Part shown: piece by piece, positions 8,401-17,846 of the stretch
How positions within the stretch are numbered: the stretch's first letter is position 1
How the letters are laid out: every line of letters starts with the position of its first letter
NCBI RefSeq assembly: GCF_040117685.2
Contig: NZ_JBEDYP020000006.1
Span: forward strand, 1 to 64,000
Origin: Gracilimonas sp040117685
GTDB taxonomy: Bacteria; Bacteroidota; Rhodothermia; Balneolales; Balneolaceae
Length of the DNA: 64,000 nucleotides
Reading direction: 5' to 3'
Notes under the pieces: model-generated
What the model saw: only the letters and a program-made list of their open reading frames with translations
Told to the model about the DNA's origin: nothing
Databases searched by the model: none
Position numbers and translations under genes: made by a program

Positions 8401-9645
8401 ATGATGAAAAAAGTGCTGCTCCTTTTGCTGGTGAGTGTTTTGGCTACTGCAGCCGGTTTCACTCAGCATACAAACAAAGTTAAAACGGGAATTGAAGTAT
8501 TAGTTAAGAACAACTTCGATTTATTGAAAGGAAAAAGGGTAGGGGTTATCACCAATGCCACCGGAGTCAATTCCGAGCTGGTATCTACGGTCGACCTGAT
8601 TTACAATGCCCCGGATGTTGAGCTGACGGCTTTGTACGGCCCCGAGCATGGGGTGAGAGGGGAGTTCGCTGCCGGTGATAAGGTAGATACCTATGTGGAC
8701 GAGGCAACCGGCGTAACCGTCTTTTCATTATACGGCGCTACCCGCAAACCAACTCCTGAAATGCTGGAAAATGTGGACGTGCTGGTTTACGACATTCAGG
8801 ATATCGGCGTTCGTTCTTATACGTATATCAGCACCATGGGGCTGGCTATGGAAGCTGCAGCCGAGCACGATATTGAATTTGTGGTGCTGGACCGCCCCAA
8901 TCCATTGGGGGGCGAAAAAGTAGAAGGAAACATTGTAGAGGAAGGATACTTTTCATTTGTGAGTCAGTTTCCGGTTCCATACATCTACGGACTTACCCCG
9001 GCCGAAGTAGCTAAAATGATCAACAACGAAGGTTGGCTGGCTGATGGAAAGCAATGCGACCTGACCGTGGTGGAAATGGAAGGCTGGAACCGGTCTATGA
9101 CTTTTGATGAAACCGGATTGCCATGGGTGCCAACCTCACCACACATCCCCCATGAATACTCAGCTTACTTTTATGTGGCTACCGGTATAATGGGTGAGTT
9201 GGGCGTGTTTTCGGAAGGAGTTGGATATACGCTTCCATTCCAGGTATTTGCCGCCGAGTGGATTGATGAAGGGGAACTTGCTGACCGTATGAATGCTCTG
9301 GATATTCCGGGAGTGGTGTTCCGGCCGATTGTCTTCAAGCCTTTTTACGGAAGGGATCAGGGGAAAACCTTACATGGGATTCAAATTCATTTCAGCGACT
9401 ACACACAGGCACATTTGATGAAGCTGCAGTTCTGGTTTATGCAGGTTCACAAGGAAATGTACCCGGATAAGGACGTCTTTGAAATGGGTAAAAACCGGTG
9501 GAGTATGTTTGAGAAAGTGACCGGAACCGATCAAATCCGGAAGCGGTTCAGCCAGAATTATAAGGTTTCAGATATCTCGGATTACCTCTCCAAAGATGTT
9601 GCCTCCTTCACAGAAAAATCAAAAAAATATTATCTATACAAGTAA
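8401..9645 (+). CDS. namZ: DUF1343 protein, NamZ-type exo-beta-N-acetylmuramidase
   Basis: The 414-residue protein starts with a signal peptide (MMKKVLLLLLVSVLATAAGF), so it is periplasmic or a surface protein. The DUF1343 core is clear: GVITNATGVN near 50, YGPEHGVRGEFAAG near 79-92, VYDIQDIGVRSYTYIS near 130-145 and VLDRPNPLGG near 162-171. Characterised DUF1343 members (GH171, NamZ) remove MurNAc from the non-reducing end of peptidoglycan fragments. The amidase gene starts three bases after this stop, so the two form an operon that could act in sequence on cell-wall fragments. Substrate is family-based; activity here is inferred. Confidence 0.87.
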   Translation: MMKKVLLLLLVSVLATAAGFTQHTNKVKTGIEVLVKNNFDLLKGKRVGVITNATGVNSELVSTVDLIYNAPDVELTALYGPEHGVRGEFAAGDKVDTYVDEATGVTVFSLYGATRKPTPEMLENVDVLVYDIQDIGVRSYTYISTMGLAMEAAAEHDIEFVVLDRPNPLGGEKVEGNIVEEGYFSFVSQFPVPYIYGLTPAEVAKMINNEGWLADGKQCDLTVVEMEGWNRSMTFDETGLPWVPTSPHIPHEYSAYFYVATGIMGELGVFSEGVGYTLPFQVFAAEWIDEGELADRMNALDIPGVVFRPIVFKPFYGRDQGKTLHGIQIHFSDYTQAHLMKLQFWFMQVHKEMYPDKDVFEMGKNRWSMFEKVTGTDQIRKRFSQNYKVSDISDYLSKDVASFTEKSKKYYLYK

Positions 9646-9648
9646 TTC

Positions 9649-11508
9649 ATGAAGTATTTAAGTCTATTAGCTGCATTTCTGGTTGTACAATGTATTCCTC
9701 AAAGCCTGTCTGCCCAGGTCGATTCTGTCCGGGTAGATTCGGTTCAAGCCGATATCACTGAAGCCATCAGCGACTCTCTTTATCTGAACATTGTAATTCC
9801 GGAAACCGATACGGTTACCTACAGCTATTCCAGATATCGCGTTGCGGCTAACACCAACCCCGCTGCAAATGCTTTTATTAATGGCAGGCCGGTTAAAGTG
9901 TACAAAACCGGTGCATTTATCGATATGATTGAGCACCGTACTGATACCACAGAAATAGAGTTCAGGGTTGAACTTAATGGTGAGGAATTAACTAAAATCA
10001 TGTACCTGGTGCGCCCGGAAGCTCCGGAACCTATTGATACCAAAGGGAATGTAATTTCCGACCGGATGATGAAACCATCCAGCGAGCTTTGGCTGTTAAC
10101 CGGTGAAACCCTGGACGTGCAGTTTTTAGGGACGCCCGGAAAAGAAGTGGTTTTCAATATTGACTACTTCAAAGACGACATCCCGATGAAGGAGGTACCC
10201 GAAGAAATAGCCGGTATCGAAGGCCTTTACAAAGGAAGCTACACCGTAAAACCCGGTGATAAGGTAAGAGACAAGCACATCACCTTTAAGATGAAAAAAG
10301 GATTGTTCGGTTACGAAAAGAAAAAAAGTGAATACACCGTCAGTTTTAACGGCTTCCCAAGAGTTGCGGAAGTGTTGGATGAAAATGCCTACCTGAACAT
10401 TGGCATGGGTACCGACCGCCTCGGTGGGGCCCGCTATGGCTTGCTTGAACCGGGAGTGAAACTCAATATCACAGGCCGTAAAGCAGATAATTATCGGGTT
10501 CATCTGTCAAAAAGCCTGAGTGCCTGGATACCGGTTCGATTTGTTGAACTCAAAAGCGAGTATGCATCTCCATCAAAATCTCTGACCGGGAATATCAGGG
10601 TGTCGGGACGAGATAAATCAGACATGATTACGTTGACGCTTTCGGAAAAGCTACCATATATTACCTATCAGGAGCTTGATCCTAATGTAATTATCGTGGA
10701 TGTATTCGGAGCCACATCCAACACCAACTGGAAGATTAAGCACCGGAGCTCTCAGGGCATCAGAAATGTAACCTGGAATCAGATTGAAGATGATCGATTC
10801 CGACTGGAGATTGAGCTTAATCATAGCCAAAACTGGGGATATACCGTGGGCTACGGCTGGGGGTCTCAGCTGAATGTGGAAGTAAAAAGGCCTCCGGTTG
10901 TAACCAACTTCAATAGCCCGTTGGATGGCAGAACTATTTCTGTTGATGCAGGTCATGGCGGAGATAACAGGGGTTCTTTAGGTGCGGCCGGAAACCTCGA
11001 GAAAGACGTAACACTTCAACTATCCTATTTGGTGAAAGAGCTTTTGGAGGAAAGAGGAGCTAAGGTTGTGCTGCCCCGAACCGATGATAGCTACGTATAC
11101 ATGAGTGAGAGAAAGGAAATCACTCTTGAAGAAGATGCCGACCTGCTGGTAAGTATTCACACCAATTCCATCGGGTATGGCAGTGATCCGCTTGATATCA
11201 GAGGCACTGGCTCTTTTTATAAACATATTGCATTTAAACCGCTCGCTGCTATTATGTATGATAAAATGATGGAGCTTGGCTTTAAAGATTACGGACTGAC
11301 CGGTAGTTTTAATTTCTCCCTGAACGCCCCCATCGAGTTTCCGAATGTGTTGGTTGAAACGGCTTTTATTTCCAACCCGGAAGAAGAAATATTACTGACC
11401 GATCCGGACTTTCAGCAAAAGATAGCTGAACAAATAGTGAAGGGGCTGGAAGAGTTTTACCTGCAGCACGGATACCTTGAAACAGTATCGGATATGCCTG
11501 AAAAGTAG
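9649..11508 (+). CDS. N-acetylmuramoyl-L-alanine amidase (Amidase_3)
   Basis: 619 residues with a signal peptide of about 22 (MKYLSLLAAFLVVQCIPQSLSAQ). The N-terminal 410 residues are beta-rich and may bind cell wall, with an AMIN-like segment at about 325-410. The zinc amidase domain occupies about 425-605: SVDAGHGGD (zinc His near 436), NLEKDVTLQLS (Glu ligand), VSIHTNS (second His) and VETAFISNPEEE (catalytic Glu). It would cleave the MurNAc-L-Ala bond in the periplasm, freeing stem peptides. Three bases separate it from the DUF1343 gene. It is convergent with the barrel-protein gene at 11515. Confidence 0.87.
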   Translation: MKYLSLLAAFLVVQCIPQSLSAQVDSVRVDSVQADITEAISDSLYLNIVIPETDTVTYSYSRYRVAANTNPAANAFINGRPVKVYKTGAFIDMIEHRTDTTEIEFRVELNGEELTKIMYLVRPEAPEPIDTKGNVISDRMMKPSSELWLLTGETLDVQFLGTPGKEVVFNIDYFKDDIPMKEVPEEIAGIEGLYKGSYTVKPGDKVRDKHITFKMKKGLFGYEKKKSEYTVSFNGFPRVAEVLDENAYLNIGMGTDRLGGARYGLLEPGVKLNITGRKADNYRVHLSKSLSAWIPVRFVELKSEYASPSKSLTGNIRVSGRDKSDMITLTLSEKLPYITYQELDPNVIIVDVFGATSNTNWKIKHRSSQGIRNVTWNQIEDDRFRLEIELNHSQNWGYTVGYGWGSQLNVEVKRPPVVTNFNSPLDGRTISVDAGHGGDNRGSLGAAGNLEKDVTLQLSYLVKELLEERGAKVVLPRTDDSYVYMSERKEITLEEDADLLVSIHTNSIGYGSDPLDIRGTGSFYKHIAFKPLAAIMYDKMMELGFKDYGLTGSFNFSLNAPIEFPNVLVETAFISNPEEEILLTDPDFQQKIAEQIVKGLEEFYLQHGYLETVSDMPEK

Positions 11509-11514
11509 AACAGG

Positions 11515-12726
11515 TTATTTATAGTAGCTCTTTAGAAGATATTTAAAGCCGATCATGAAAATAGACTGCTTAACACGCTGATCGGATGACTCACTGGAAA
11601 TCTGAGAATTCAGGTGTTTGAATTTGCCTTGTATGATGTATCGGTTAAAGAAGGCAATACCAATACCGCCGGTTACATGCCCGGTTAGTCGTGTGTTTTC
11701 GAAATCCTGGTATCCACGGTCATTGACTGAGTAGTCTATTGAAATACCTTTTTGGGTTTCAAAGTCTTTGCCAAGGCCTAGCTCTCCAAATAGTTTGAAA
11801 GCATTATTGATTGGCCAGTATCCTCTGACTCCAAGGGTGCTTTGAATTACCTGATACTCAAGGTCTATCTGTAATGGTGTTCCAAATATTACTCTCTCAT
11901 CTTTATCGCTAATGTTTAGATAGCCGGCCGAAAAAAAGAAACCAATGCGATTCTTTAAAGATGGAATTAAATATTCGACTTCAGCTTCTAGGTATGGAGC
12001 AGTTCCTGTGAACCTGGCGATCTCAGTACCAAAAATATTATTGGTACTTTCCACAAAATACTTCGAGGACCCTAAACCAAGCCCAATATTCAAGTACCTG
12101 GAAGACAGGGTTGGAATTCCGGTATACCTCTTAAATTCTGAATTAATACATTCATTATAATCTGAAAAAGCCTTTATTAGCTGTGCTTTATTATATCTGA
12201 GAGAAGAAAAGTCAGGGTGGTCATCACAGTGCAGACTATTAGCAAGTTGATTCCGGAAAGTATTGTCTCGTACTAACCTGCCATCGCTTCTGATATACAG
12301 AGCGTAGATAAGCTGTACTGGTTTTTGCCCGGTTAAAGAGAAATAGAAGGTATATCTGTCATCAGATTGTGTACTATACAAAGTTGCGTCGCCTGCAACC
12401 TCAACCCGAAGTAACAAACTTTGTTCTATGAAGGAAGAATCATTAGTAGTTTCTTCGATTACTAATGTTTCTGTGTCTTTTCTGATTAATTTAAAGTCTG
12501 ATACTCTGATTTCACTGACATCACTGAAGGCGATGGTATCGGGATCGGCCCTGTATCCTGTTTTAAACAGGAGGTAGGGTTGGGTATCAGTTATGGAATT
12601 AATACTGATAAGCCCTGCATGTTTAATTCCATTTGTATCGATGTAGTGGCCATCCTCAAACAACGCTTGCGCTGCAGCAGGTGATGAGAAAGCAGCTACA
12701 AGTAGGAATAAACAAAACGTTCGCAT
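11515..12726 (-). CDS. Probable outer-membrane beta-barrel protein, unknown role
   Basis: I do not recognise a named family. The start is most likely the ATG at 12726 (MRTFCLFLLVAAFSSPAAAQ, a clear signal peptide) and not the frame start seven codons upstream, giving 403 residues. The first half (about 20-200) is beta-rich and mentions no known motif; the second half has alternating aromatic strands (YLNIGLGLGSSKYF, GIAFFNRYIIQGKFKHLN) and ends in FMIGFKYLLKSYYK, consistent with an 8-10 strand outer-membrane barrel. It follows the secreted amidase gene on the same strand by about 65 bases and may share its transcript. Confidence 0.6.
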   Translation of the reverse strand: MRTFCLFLLVAAFSSPAAAQALFEDGHYIDTNGIKHAGLISINSITDTQPYLLFKTGYRADPDTIAFSDVSEIRVSDFKLIRKDTETLVIEETTNDSSFIEQSLLLRVEVAGDATLYSTQSDDRYTFYFSLTGQKPVQLIYALYIRSDGRLVRDNTFRNQLANSLHCDDHPDFSSLRYNKAQLIKAFSDYNECINSEFKRYTGIPTLSSRYLNIGLGLGSSKYFVESTNNIFGTEIARFTGTAPYLEAEVEYLIPSLKNRIGFFFSAGYLNISDKDERVIFGTPLQIDLEYQVIQSTLGVRGYWPINNAFKLFGELGLGKDFETQKGISIDYSVNDRGYQDFENTRLTGHVTGGIGIAFFNRYIIQGKFKHLNSQISSESSDQRVKQSIFMIGFKYLLKSYYK

Positions 12727-12792
12727 AACTGCTTTAATGATAATCATAAAGGAGTCCTTAATATGCAGACTTATCTGTGGAAACGCGGCGAA

Positions 12793-15297
12793 TTATTTCA
12801 GAAGAGTCATTTTCTTGGAAACCGTTCCTGATTTCGTTACCAATCGATAGATATATACTCCACTTGATAGCCTTGAGGCATCAAACTGAATGGTATGAAA
12901 TCCTTTTGACTTAACACCGGAATAAACAGTGGCTACTTCCCGTCCCAGCATGTCGTAAATCTTCAGATCAACTTCACTCTGTTGCGGCAATCCAAAGCTG
13001 ATGTTAGTGGAAGGATTAAACGGGTTCGGGTAGTTTTGCTTTAGCTCAATTTGGTTAGGTACATCTGAAATAAGCTCATCGTTCGGCTCGGTAGAAGTAG
13101 CAAGTCCCATTTCAACCGCTCTTAGATCATCAAATACAATAAAGCCGGTTGTGGGCTGCCCCTCAGTGTAGGTCATTTGGAAACTGTCCAGGTACAGATT
13201 GCCATTCAGCGTTCCGTTACCGTTTACCCAGGCAACCACACTATCCTGACTTAGATCCCATGAAACCAATTTCCAGCCAAGCCAGTCAACGGTGTACCAG
13301 GAACTTCCTTCAAGCTCTCCGTTTCCATCACGAAGCATAAATCTGAATTTGTTTCCGTTTCCATCACCGAATACATAGGTTTGAAGAATGAGGTCGTTGG
13401 CAAACTTGGGAGTGGTAGTTCCACCACGATACTGACGAATCAGGTTTGAGGTACTGGTAGTATCCCAGCCGTAATTCACCCGCATAGATTGGCTGCTGTT
13501 TGTAAGAAGGTTGACTTCAGCCGTACTGATTTCCACACTGGTTTCTTCAGCAATATAGCCGTCGGTGCTACCACTTTGTGAGGGCTCCCACCAGGCTGAT
13601 ATTCCATCTTCGAAATCATCAACTGAGGTTTCATCTGCGATGTCCTGATCTCCGGTAGGGAAGGTGCGTACTATATCCGAACCCAGGCTGTTTCCGGCGG
13701 TATCGCTGATGGATTTGGAAAAGGTGAAAGTGTAATTTCGGGACTTATCCAGTCGCTCGGAGGGGAAAAAGTTAAGTACACTGCGGTCTCCGATGGTATA
13801 GTACACCGTTTCGCCGGGAACCACATAATCACTTTTACTCACTTCTACCGTTGCTTCATCAAAGAGGGTAGTGTCTAAGTGCTCATCAAAAGTAGCACTG
13901 ATGATAGGCCTCAGCTCGTTAAATTGGGTATTGGTAGGGCGGATATCGGAAATAGCCGGAGGAATGATATCGACCGGACCGGTTTCGAATGTTACGCTAT
14001 AGGAATCACCCTGTGTGCCATCGGCATCACCGTCAAGGGTGTGAGCATAAGATGAATTATCAGTTGCTGTGGAATCAATTTTAAGAGTGTAACTGCTTTC
14101 AAAGTCAAAGCTGTTCGTGGAAATGCTCAGCTTTTTATCTGAATTCCAAGTAAGGGTATAGTCGGCTTCAGGAGCTAAAGTCAATGCATTTTCAACAGCG
14201 GTTCTGTCCATAGAACGGCTGAAATTTAATACAAGAGTTTCTCCTGGGTTAATTTCACCATCTTCACCAATAGATGTAGAGGCTACATTGGGAGGAATAT
14301 TGGAAACCATAGCTACATCGGTAAAGGTGAAATCCGTTGAAATGATATTGGTATCAACGGTATCGGTGTAAAAGCCTTCAGCCTCTACGATGATTTGTGC
14401 CGGTCCGTTTTCCAGTCCTTCCATATAGTAAAACCCATTTTGAAGATCACCGGGGTTTGCAGCGTAATTGTTGAACAGGGATTCAAAAGTATCGGTGGTA
14501 TAGGTAGAATCTCCGATTGAGATTTCTGCACCGTTGATGGGGAGCCCGCCATCGGCATTGGTGATGTAGCCGGTTGCAATACCTACCGGAGGTCGCTCCA
14601 CATCCAGGTATTCCAGAATAGACCAGAAAAAGGATTGTGCTTCCAGTCGTTTCCAGTCTGCATTTAAATTTCGTTTTTGCTGGGTTGGATTGGTATGAAA
14701 TCCGGCCTCACTCAATACAGAAGCCATGTTGGTTGTTCTGTTTACAAAGAGGTAAGGGAACTGATTATCATGATTATCAACAGAACTGCCCTGATAGAAA
14801 TTACGATCGGCCCAGTTGCCGATGGTGGGTATTCGCATGGCATCGGTGAGCTCAATCTCCATGATGTCGCCCATTTCTTTTCCACCATTCGGAGTTTTCT
14901 CCACGGTCTGTCCGTTCGAGCGCCATCCGCCATGTAAGAACAAAGTATTGTTAGTGGTATTTGAACCGGCATTACTGTGAATGGAATGAAAGAAATCAGC
15001 ACCGGTAGCATTGGCCAGGTCGTCTCTCTGAGATAAATCAACACTTTGAGAATCATTAGTCCGGCTAATGTACACGGTATCAATATCGGTTTGGGTGAGT
15101 AGCATTTCACGCAGTGCCAGTCCTACCCGAAGCACTTTCTGGGCCTCCGAATAGTTGTAAAGCCCCATATTTTCGGTTTGGCTGTGGCCGGGATCAAGAA
15201 AAATGGAAAAGCCCTCGAGTCCGGTTACGGTCTGGGCTTTAACCGGAGCTGTGCTGATCAGTACTGTAAATGCAAAAAGGGATAGAAAATACTTCAT
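12793..15297 (-). CDS. Secreted N-acetylmuramoyl-L-alanine amidase with Ig-like domains and T9SS tail
   Basis: 834 residues, signal peptide about 1-21. An Amidase_3 domain covers roughly 26-235: FLDPGHSQ (zinc His), NYSEAQ (Glu), HSIHSNAG (second His) and SEAGFHTNP (catalytic Glu). It is followed by a carboxypeptidase-regulatory-like fold (about 240-330), two Big_5-type Ig-like domains (about 335-555), a carbohydrate-binding-like beta domain (about 565-745) and the T9SS sorting domain (NYPNPFNPSTNISF ... KMTLLK). Unlike the periplasmic amidase at 9649 it should be exported across the outer membrane, so it may attack foreign or shed peptidoglycan. It is likely co-transcribed with the WD40-like gene upstream (42 bases away). 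Confidence 0.85.
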   Translation of the reverse strand: MKYFLSLFAFTVLISTAPVKAQTVTGLEGFSIFLDPGHSQTENMGLYNYSEAQKVLRVGLALREMLLTQTDIDTVYISRTNDSQSVDLSQRDDLANATGADFFHSIHSNAGSNTTNNTLFLHGGWRSNGQTVEKTPNGGKEMGDIMEIELTDAMRIPTIGNWADRNFYQGSSVDNHDNQFPYLFVNRTTNMASVLSEAGFHTNPTQQKRNLNADWKRLEAQSFFWSILEYLDVERPPVGIATGYITNADGGLPINGAEISIGDSTYTTDTFESLFNNYAANPGDLQNGFYYMEGLENGPAQIIVEAEGFYTDTVDTNIISTDFTFTDVAMVSNIPPNVASTSIGEDGEINPGETLVLNFSRSMDRTAVENALTLAPEADYTLTWNSDKKLSISTNSFDFESSYTLKIDSTATDNSSYAHTLDGDADGTQGDSYSVTFETGPVDIIPPAISDIRPTNTQFNELRPIISATFDEHLDTTLFDEATVEVSKSDYVVPGETVYYTIGDRSVLNFFPSERLDKSRNYTFTFSKSISDTAGNSLGSDIVRTFPTGDQDIADETSVDDFEDGISAWWEPSQSGSTDGYIAEETSVEISTAEVNLLTNSSQSMRVNYGWDTTSTSNLIRQYRGGTTTPKFANDLILQTYVFGDGNGNKFRFMLRDGNGELEGSSWYTVDWLGWKLVSWDLSQDSVVAWVNGNGTLNGNLYLDSFQMTYTEGQPTTGFIVFDDLRAVEMGLATSTEPNDELISDVPNQIELKQNYPNPFNPSTNISFGLPQQSEVDLKIYDMLGREVATVYSGVKSKGFHTIQFDASRLSSGVYIYRLVTKSGTVSKKMTLLK

Positions 15298-15339
15298 AAT
15301 GCCGTGTATAGATGGTTGCTGATTGATTCTGCAAATAGG

Positions 15340-16299
15340 TTAGTTGGCGATGTTTAGGATGTAAATATTTCCATCATCCGGGCTGTCGAAGGCAATTCGG
15401 TTACCCTGTGGAGACCAGTCAGGATTCATAGCAATGATATCTGTTGATGATGTCAGGTTAATCCGCTCTTCCCCGTCTATGCTAAGAGCGTACAGGTCTG
15501 ATTTTGTGTAGTTGTGTCCGTCATCTTCGGCTACCATTGCCACCAGGTACTGGCTGTCTGGCGACCATTTTGCGCGGTTGGCTTTACCCAGATCCATCAG
15601 GTTGGTGCCGTCAATATTCATCACAAACAAATTGCCGCCATACACTTCAAAAGCCAGCTTTCTTCCGTCCGGGGATACTTCCAGGTTCAGGTATTGAGCG
15701 TCCTCAAAAGGAGAGATGTTCTCGGTGCTGTTTTCCGGTACTTTACCGGTGGCAATTTGATTCGATTTCAGTACATAAAATGGTTTGGTGACCGATGCTT
15801 TTTGCTGTGTTGAAACTTCTTTGCCTGAATCGAACGATTCAATGTCATTATCGGAAATAAGCACCACCTGCCGGTCGTAATTAGCCCATTTTGGGATGGA
15901 TGGCATCTGATCTCTGAATTCAGTCAGCAGTGTTGGTTCGTTACCATTGGTGTGATAAATTTTTACGGCAAGTTTTCTTCTTTTATTCTGAAATTCTGAA
16001 ACACGGGTCAATATAGACTCGGAATCAGATGACCAGGAAAAACCATATCCGGCTGATTCATTGGTAATCTGCTCTATGTCAGAACCGTCCGCATCCGCTA
16101 TCCAAAGTCCCTGCTGCCGGGAAGAAGTAAAAGCAATCTTGGTTCCGTCAGGCGACCAAACCGGATTCATGTAATCAGCTCCCTCCACACTGATTAATCT
16201 TTGAGGCTCGCCCTCAGGGGAAGGTTGAGCAAAGGCAGTTGCTGATAATGTAAGCGTCAGCACGAGGGTGGTGATGATGCGGTAAAAAGAAGAGTTCAT
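15340..16299 (-). CDS. TolB-like PD40 beta-propeller, exported
   Basis: Best start is the ATG at 16299 (MNSSFYRIITTLVLTLTLSATAFA signal peptide), giving 319 residues; the frame is open ten codons further. Repeated blades carry the PD40/TolB phrase: NPVWSPDGTKIAFTSSRQ, FSWSSDSESIL, LEVSPDGRKLAFEVYGG, AKWSPDSQYLVAM, NPDWSPQGNRIAFDSPDDG. This is the WD40-like propeller of the TolB C-terminal domain without its N-terminal domain, so it is not TolB itself. A periplasmic scaffold or binding role is usual. Neighbours on the same strand encode a secreted amidase and an AmpG-like permease. Confidence 0.75.
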   Translation of the reverse strand: MNSSFYRIITTLVLTLTLSATAFAQPSPEGEPQRLISVEGADYMNPVWSPDGTKIAFTSSRQQGLWIADADGSDIEQITNESAGYGFSWSSDSESILTRVSEFQNKRRKLAVKIYHTNGNEPTLLTEFRDQMPSIPKWANYDRQVVLISDNDIESFDSGKEVSTQQKASVTKPFYVLKSNQIATGKVPENSTENISPFEDAQYLNLEVSPDGRKLAFEVYGGNLFVMNIDGTNLMDLGKANRAKWSPDSQYLVAMVAEDDGHNYTKSDLYALSIDGEERINLTSSTDIIAMNPDWSPQGNRIAFDSPDDGNIYILNIAN

Positions 16300-16435
16300 A
16301 GTTTGAATGTTAAACGATTTACAGGTCATAATGATATTGGTAAAAATGATTGAAAATACTGTAAGATGCTAACGGATAGCACCTTACAGATTTTATTCTT
16401 TGTAAAACTGTCTTTTTATAAACAGGGTAGGATTG

Positions 16436-17740
16436 TTAATTATTTTCTGCTTCCTGCTTGTCCTTTTTCTTTCCAAAGTCAGGATCGATATCTACAAACT
16501 TTGTTACAATAAAAATCGGGATAGTGGCAATCATCACCCAGATAAAGAAATCAAGATAACCCAGCCACTCTTGCATAAAACCACTAATGGATCCGGGGAT
16601 CAGCATACCAAGGGCCATAAAGCCGGTTCCGAACGCGTAGTGGGCCGTTTTATTCTCGCCGCGGGCTATATAAATCAGAAACATCAGGAAAGCAGCAAAG
16701 CCAAATCCATATCCAAATTGTTCGATAGCCACGAAGGCACTAATCAAGGTATAGGATTCCGGTTGGTAATAGGCCAAAATCACGTACACCAGGTTGGGTA
16801 CGTTCATAGCAATAAGCATCGGCCATAGCCAATACTTCAGTCCTTTTCGGGAAATAACCACTCCGCCAATAATACCACCAATGGTAAGGGCAATTACTCC
16901 AATGGTACCGTAGATAAAACCTAAATCAGAAGTGGAAAGGCCAAGTCCGCCGGCTGCAATATCATCAAGAAAGAACGGAGGGCCCATTTTCACGAGCTGA
17001 CCTTCCGCAAATCGGTAAAACAGGATAAAAGCAAGAGCTATCCAAATTTGCTTCTTCTTAAAGAAATCAATGAACACTTTGAAAAAGGCAGCCAGCTGTT
17101 CTTTGGGGCTGTCATATTCTTCGGCAATATCATCTGCCGGTTTGGGGATAGAAAGGGTGTGATAGAGAGCGAAAACCGTCATAACCACGGCCAGGATGCC
17201 AAAGGTAACTGCCCAGGCATAATCTACATCGGTTCCGTTTTCAATCAGGTAACCGGCCAAAATAACCAATGCTCCTTTACCACTGATGATAGCTATCCGA
17301 TAAAAGGTAGACCGAATCCCCACAAAAAAGGATTGTTTTTCTTCATTAAGGGCGATCATGTAAAACCCATCCGCGGCTATATCATGCGTTGCGGAAGCCA
17401 GGGCCAGCAAGTAAAGCACGATAAGGCTGAAAGCAAAGAAAGAAGGGGTGAGCAGTACAAGAGCCACACCAGCGAAGGCCGCTCCCATCACAAACTGCAT
17501 TCCGATGGTCCACCAGCGCTTGGTTTTGGTATTCTCCACCAGTGGACTCCAAAAGGGCTTAATGATCCAGGGCAGGTATAGCAAACTGGTGTATAAACCG
17601 ATCTCAGCATTTGAGATGTCCAGATTTTGATACATAATGACCGAAACTTCTACCACCATGATGTAGGGGAGCCCCTGTGCGTAGTAGAGCGATGGAATCC
17701 AAAACCATGGATTCTCTTTTAGCTTAGCTATTAAGTTCAT
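16436..17740 (-). CDS. AmpG-like MFS/PAT permease
   Basis: 434 residues with about twelve predicted membrane helices. The start IPSLYYAQGLPYIMVVE and the segment LPWIIKPFWSPLVE around residues 54-68 are the family pattern of the AmpG/PAT branch of the major facilitator superfamily, and the second-half WPMLIAMNVPNLVYV segment also fits. AmpG imports GlcNAc-anhydroMurNAc muropeptides into the cytosol, which fits the amidases, NamZ and NagZ-like genes nearby. The PAT family also contains acetyl-CoA and siderophore transporters, so the substrate is inferred. It lies downstream of the NagB-LmbE gene but is separated by a terminator, so it probably has its own promoter near 17741-17795. Confidence 0.82.
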   Translation of the reverse strand: MNLIAKLKENPWFWIPSLYYAQGLPYIMVVEVSVIMYQNLDISNAEIGLYTSLLYLPWIIKPFWSPLVENTKTKRWWTIGMQFVMGAAFAGVALVLLTPSFFAFSLIVLYLLALASATHDIAADGFYMIALNEEKQSFFVGIRSTFYRIAIISGKGALVILAGYLIENGTDVDYAWAVTFGILAVVMTVFALYHTLSIPKPADDIAEEYDSPKEQLAAFFKVFIDFFKKKQIWIALAFILFYRFAEGQLVKMGPPFFLDDIAAGGLGLSTSDLGFIYGTIGVIALTIGGIIGGVVISRKGLKYWLWPMLIAMNVPNLVYVILAYYQPESYTLISAFVAIEQFGYGFGFAAFLMFLIYIARGENKTAHYAFGTGFMALGMLIPGSISGFMQEWLGYLDFFIWVMIATIPIFIVTKFVDIDPDFGKKKDKQEAENN

Positions 17741-17794
17741 ATGCCGGTGTTGATTTCATGGTTAAGCTTCAAAATGTCGAAGCTGGAATTATAG

Positions 17795-17830
17795 GTAAAA
17801 AAAAAGCGAAAGAAATATCCCTTTCGCTTT
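17795..17830 (-). terminator. Rho-independent terminator of the NagB-LmbE gene
   Basis: A 10-base stem AAAGCGAAAG (17803-17812) and CTTTCGCTTT (17821-17830) with loop AAATATCC lies 17 bases past the minus-strand stop codon. On the minus strand the hairpin is followed by a run of T (the A-run 17797-17805), the layout of an intrinsic terminator. Confidence 0.85.
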
Positions 17831-17846
17831 TAAATGTTTAAAAATG

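Noticed and set aside
17048..17581. 177-codon plus-strand frame inside the AmpG-like gene
   Set aside because: Antisense shadow of a multi-helix permease; low-complexity, charge-rich translation.
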